From assembly GCA_965112735.1 (NCBI GenBank), contig OZ218962.1, forward strand, positions 1,178,001 to 1,242,000: a stretch of DNA of 64,000 nucleotides. The letters run 5' to 3'. A program made the translations under genes and the position numbers. The notes under the pieces are model-generated. The model searched no databases, was not told the DNA's origin, and worked only from the letters and a program-made list of their open reading frames with translations. This stretch comes from Phaeosaccion multiseriatum (lineage: Eukaryota; Ochrophyta, other classes). Shown piece after piece: positions 59,497 through 64,000 of the stretch (position 1 is its first letter; each line of letters begins with the position of its first letter).

Positions 59497-59595
59497 TGAA
59501 TCAGCCGTGAATCGAACACGGGTCAACCGCTTGCTCAGTCACATGATACTATGTGGGATGGAAGGCGGTAATACTAACCACTGTACTACTGATCC
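59497..59595 (-). tRNA. tRNA-Gly(UCC) with 27-nt intron
   Basis: The minus strand folds as a complete cloverleaf. Acceptor stem GGATCAG/CTGATTC is followed by discriminator A. The D stem is GTAC/GTAT around AGTGGTTA. The anticodon stem is ACCGC/GCGGT with loop C-T-T-C-C-A-A, giving anticodon TCC (Gly). The T stem is CCGTG/CACGG with loop TTCGATT. A 27-base intron (59558-59532) sits one base 3' of the anticodon, the canonical nuclear tRNA intron position. The mature length is 72 plus CCA added later. Just downstream on this strand is a run of T's (59490-59461), a good Pol III terminator. Confidence 0.92.
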
Positions 59596-60478
59596 GAAGG
59601 TTATGGTAATTTTGGGCTTTCTGATATCAGTATGGTACTCAGCCAATTATTTTACCTCTCTTTTTTTTCTTGTTTCTTCCTCCGCAGTAGGGGCTGCTTC
59701 GGCACTCCTGTGCTATGTGTCCGGGTCTGTAGCAGTTGTAGCAGCCCCCAGATCCGGCTTCCCCCAGACCCTACTGTTCCCAGGAGAGGTGGATGTGGTT
59801 GGATGATGTGAGCGGATCCATGTACTATCCATTCCACGGACTGGACGGGAGGCTCAGCGGCTTCTGGAGTGCGTGGCGGTCGTCATGGGAGTCCTGGTTG
59901 TTTTTTACAAGAAACTTAGAAGTGCTTTGGCTACATCAATAACTGAAACGGAAGCGGGCATCTCAAACCAATTGCAGAGGGGGCCTGCCGGGTAGCGGGA
60001 GGGGAAAGAAAAAGAGGGGAGGGCCTACTGGAACAGGCATCTCAGGCCAGCTGTGCCCTCTCACCTCTCCTCACACTGCTTGGTGTTTGCTCAGCTGGCT
60101 CCCCCCGCCCCCCCAAATGCCTCTGCTACTGGAACCAACAGGCATCTCAAACCCGGCCGGCGTTCCCCTCCCCCCACTCCCAATCCCCATCCCTCCCGCC
60201 AGGTGGAGAGCGCAGTACTTAACCAGGCCTCGCCAGTAATACTTATTTAGGGACGTCTCACACTTTGAGAGAGGAGTGGGAGACTGGGAACTTATGTACA
60301 GCCTTGTTTGTCTGACCTGCCGTCCTCTTCACTTCGGCCCGGTCCAGTTTCTCTCGTGAGGCAGGGTTACCTGGGGTCTGGGTTTGTCTCCCTTCCCATC
60401 CTCCCTCCCTCCCTCCCTCCCGCTAGTCCGCGCACAGTTGTACACGTGTTGACTCGGATCACTATCCCTTGCGCTGCG
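59596..60478. other. Intergenic, no gene seen
   Basis: No gene seen. Three copies of GGCATCTCA(A/G) with neighbouring C-rich sequence occur at about 59958, 60033 and 60142. A TCCC run lies at 60402-60420. Confidence 0.5.
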
Positions 60479-63361
<2,883 letters not shown>

Positions 63362-63930
63362 CCTCAAGCTTTATCCCTGCACCGCTCCACGGCGCCAATC
63401 CCGTGCTCTGCTACCCTCCGCTGCTCCTGCTCATTCTCTAAAGCCTGCTGCTTGTTGCCGGGGGTCGTACTATGGGCTTATAACTGGGGAGGGAAAGAGC
63501 TGTGTCGTATGTCAACAATAATTGACTTACGGGAACCCTTTTCTGCCATCAACTGCCAGTCCCCCTCTACAATCCCCCCTCTGCAAACCGCTGATCCAGT
63601 AAACACAAACCACATCTCTTATCATTTATACGTTAGAGCAAATCATCCCGCAGCATGTTCTGTCCCAGGCCGGGGGAAAGGATTTTCTATAAAAAAGATC
63701 TATCCACTCTGACAAAAGGCAGCGCACCTGGCTGACTAACTTACGAACGAGCGAACTAACAAACGAACTGGAGGAGCGGGATGATCGGATGAGGTGAGGG
63801 GGAGCCCTGACCTCTGCTGCTGCATGATGTGCAACAAGGGTGCAGCAGAACGTAAAGGGACATACAATGAATGGGACGGGGGGAGGAGGAAGCCGGTGTG
63901 TGTGTATCTGTCATCCGTGTGGCACCTAAC
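63362..63930. promoter_or_regulatory. Kae1 upstream region
   Basis: 569 bases between the Kae1 start (-) and the stop of the next minus-strand gene (63931). It must hold the Kae1 promoter and the 3' region of the DUR3-like gene. No coding exon or clear element was seen. Confidence 0.3.
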
Positions 63931-64000
63931 CTAGATGGATATGGTCTTGCTCTCCTCCTTGGGGTGGTACGAGTCCACGGTGGTTTGGTTGGACTCGTCC
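63931..64000 (-). CDS. C-terminus of a second DUR3-like symporter, partial
   Basis: The last 70 bases read on the minus strand as DESNQTTVDSYHPKEESK followed by TISI and a stop at 63931. This matches the end of the DUR3 gene in this window (DESNYTVDAYPTKEESKASS) almost residue for residue, and this tail is not a general feature of the symporter family. The rest of the gene lies beyond the right edge. It is convergent in orientation to the first DUR3 gene, 21 kb away. Confidence 0.7.
   Translation of the reverse strand, partial: DESNQTTVDSYHPKEESKTISI

Overview
The window looks like nuclear DNA of a photosynthetic stramenopile (heterokont) alga. The genes are spliced with ordinary GT-AG introns, mostly about 100-400 bases long. 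The leftmost gene carries a signal peptide followed by a Phe-led transit-peptide start, the bipartite plastid signal of algae with secondary red plastids. A eustigmatophyte such as Nannochloropsis/Microchloropsis would fit the GC-rich, moderately compact layout, but that is a guess. No phage, IS, CRISPR or bacterial operon was seen. All exon models below were built by hand from splice sites and reading phase; there is no transcript support.

Layout, left to right: a partial plastid-targeted fibrillin-like gene (-, to 898); a giant RUN-PX-Rubicon-homology gene (+, 1091-12339); a small basic, probably mitochondrial protein (-, 12505-13154); the UFM1 E3 ligase UFL1 (+, 13433-16745); pterin-4a-carbinolamine dehydratase (+, 16872-17459); an unresolved stretch; COX20 (-, 18929-19515); a doubtful two-exon candidate (+, about 19.6-20.5 kb); a GT14 (core-2/I-branching-type) glycosyltransferase with a long disordered tail (-, 20848-27537); a TPR-DUSP-MYND ubiquitin-specific protease (+, 27867-36975); a small two-helix membrane protein (+, 37377-37664); a DUR3-type urea/Na+ symporter (+, 39138-42661); a J-like/ankyrin/UBA protein (-, 44091-55157); the succinate dehydrogenase assembly factor SDHAF1 (+, 56669-56944); a decayed inverted copy of part of the GT14 gene (about 57.25-57.85 kb); an intron-containing tRNA-Gly (-, 59497-59595); Kae1/OSGEP (-, 60479-63361); and the last codons of a second DUR3-like gene (-, 63931-64000).

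The genes do not form a pathway cluster. Several concern protein quality control and tRNA or protein modification (UFL1, USP, J-like/UBA, Kae1), and two are mitochondrial assembly factors (COX20, SDHAF1). This mixture is normal for a nuclear locus.

The most unusual signal is a dispersed 12-base word, TTGGTGATACAG, usually embedded in CAG runs. It occurs at least ten times exactly and about twelve more times with one or two changes. It lies in both orientations, encodes different peptides (LVIQ, VGDT, or antisense readings), and has one exact copy inside an intron. A second window-wide pattern is that intronic tandem repeats are pyrimidine-rich on the sense strand of whichever gene hosts them.
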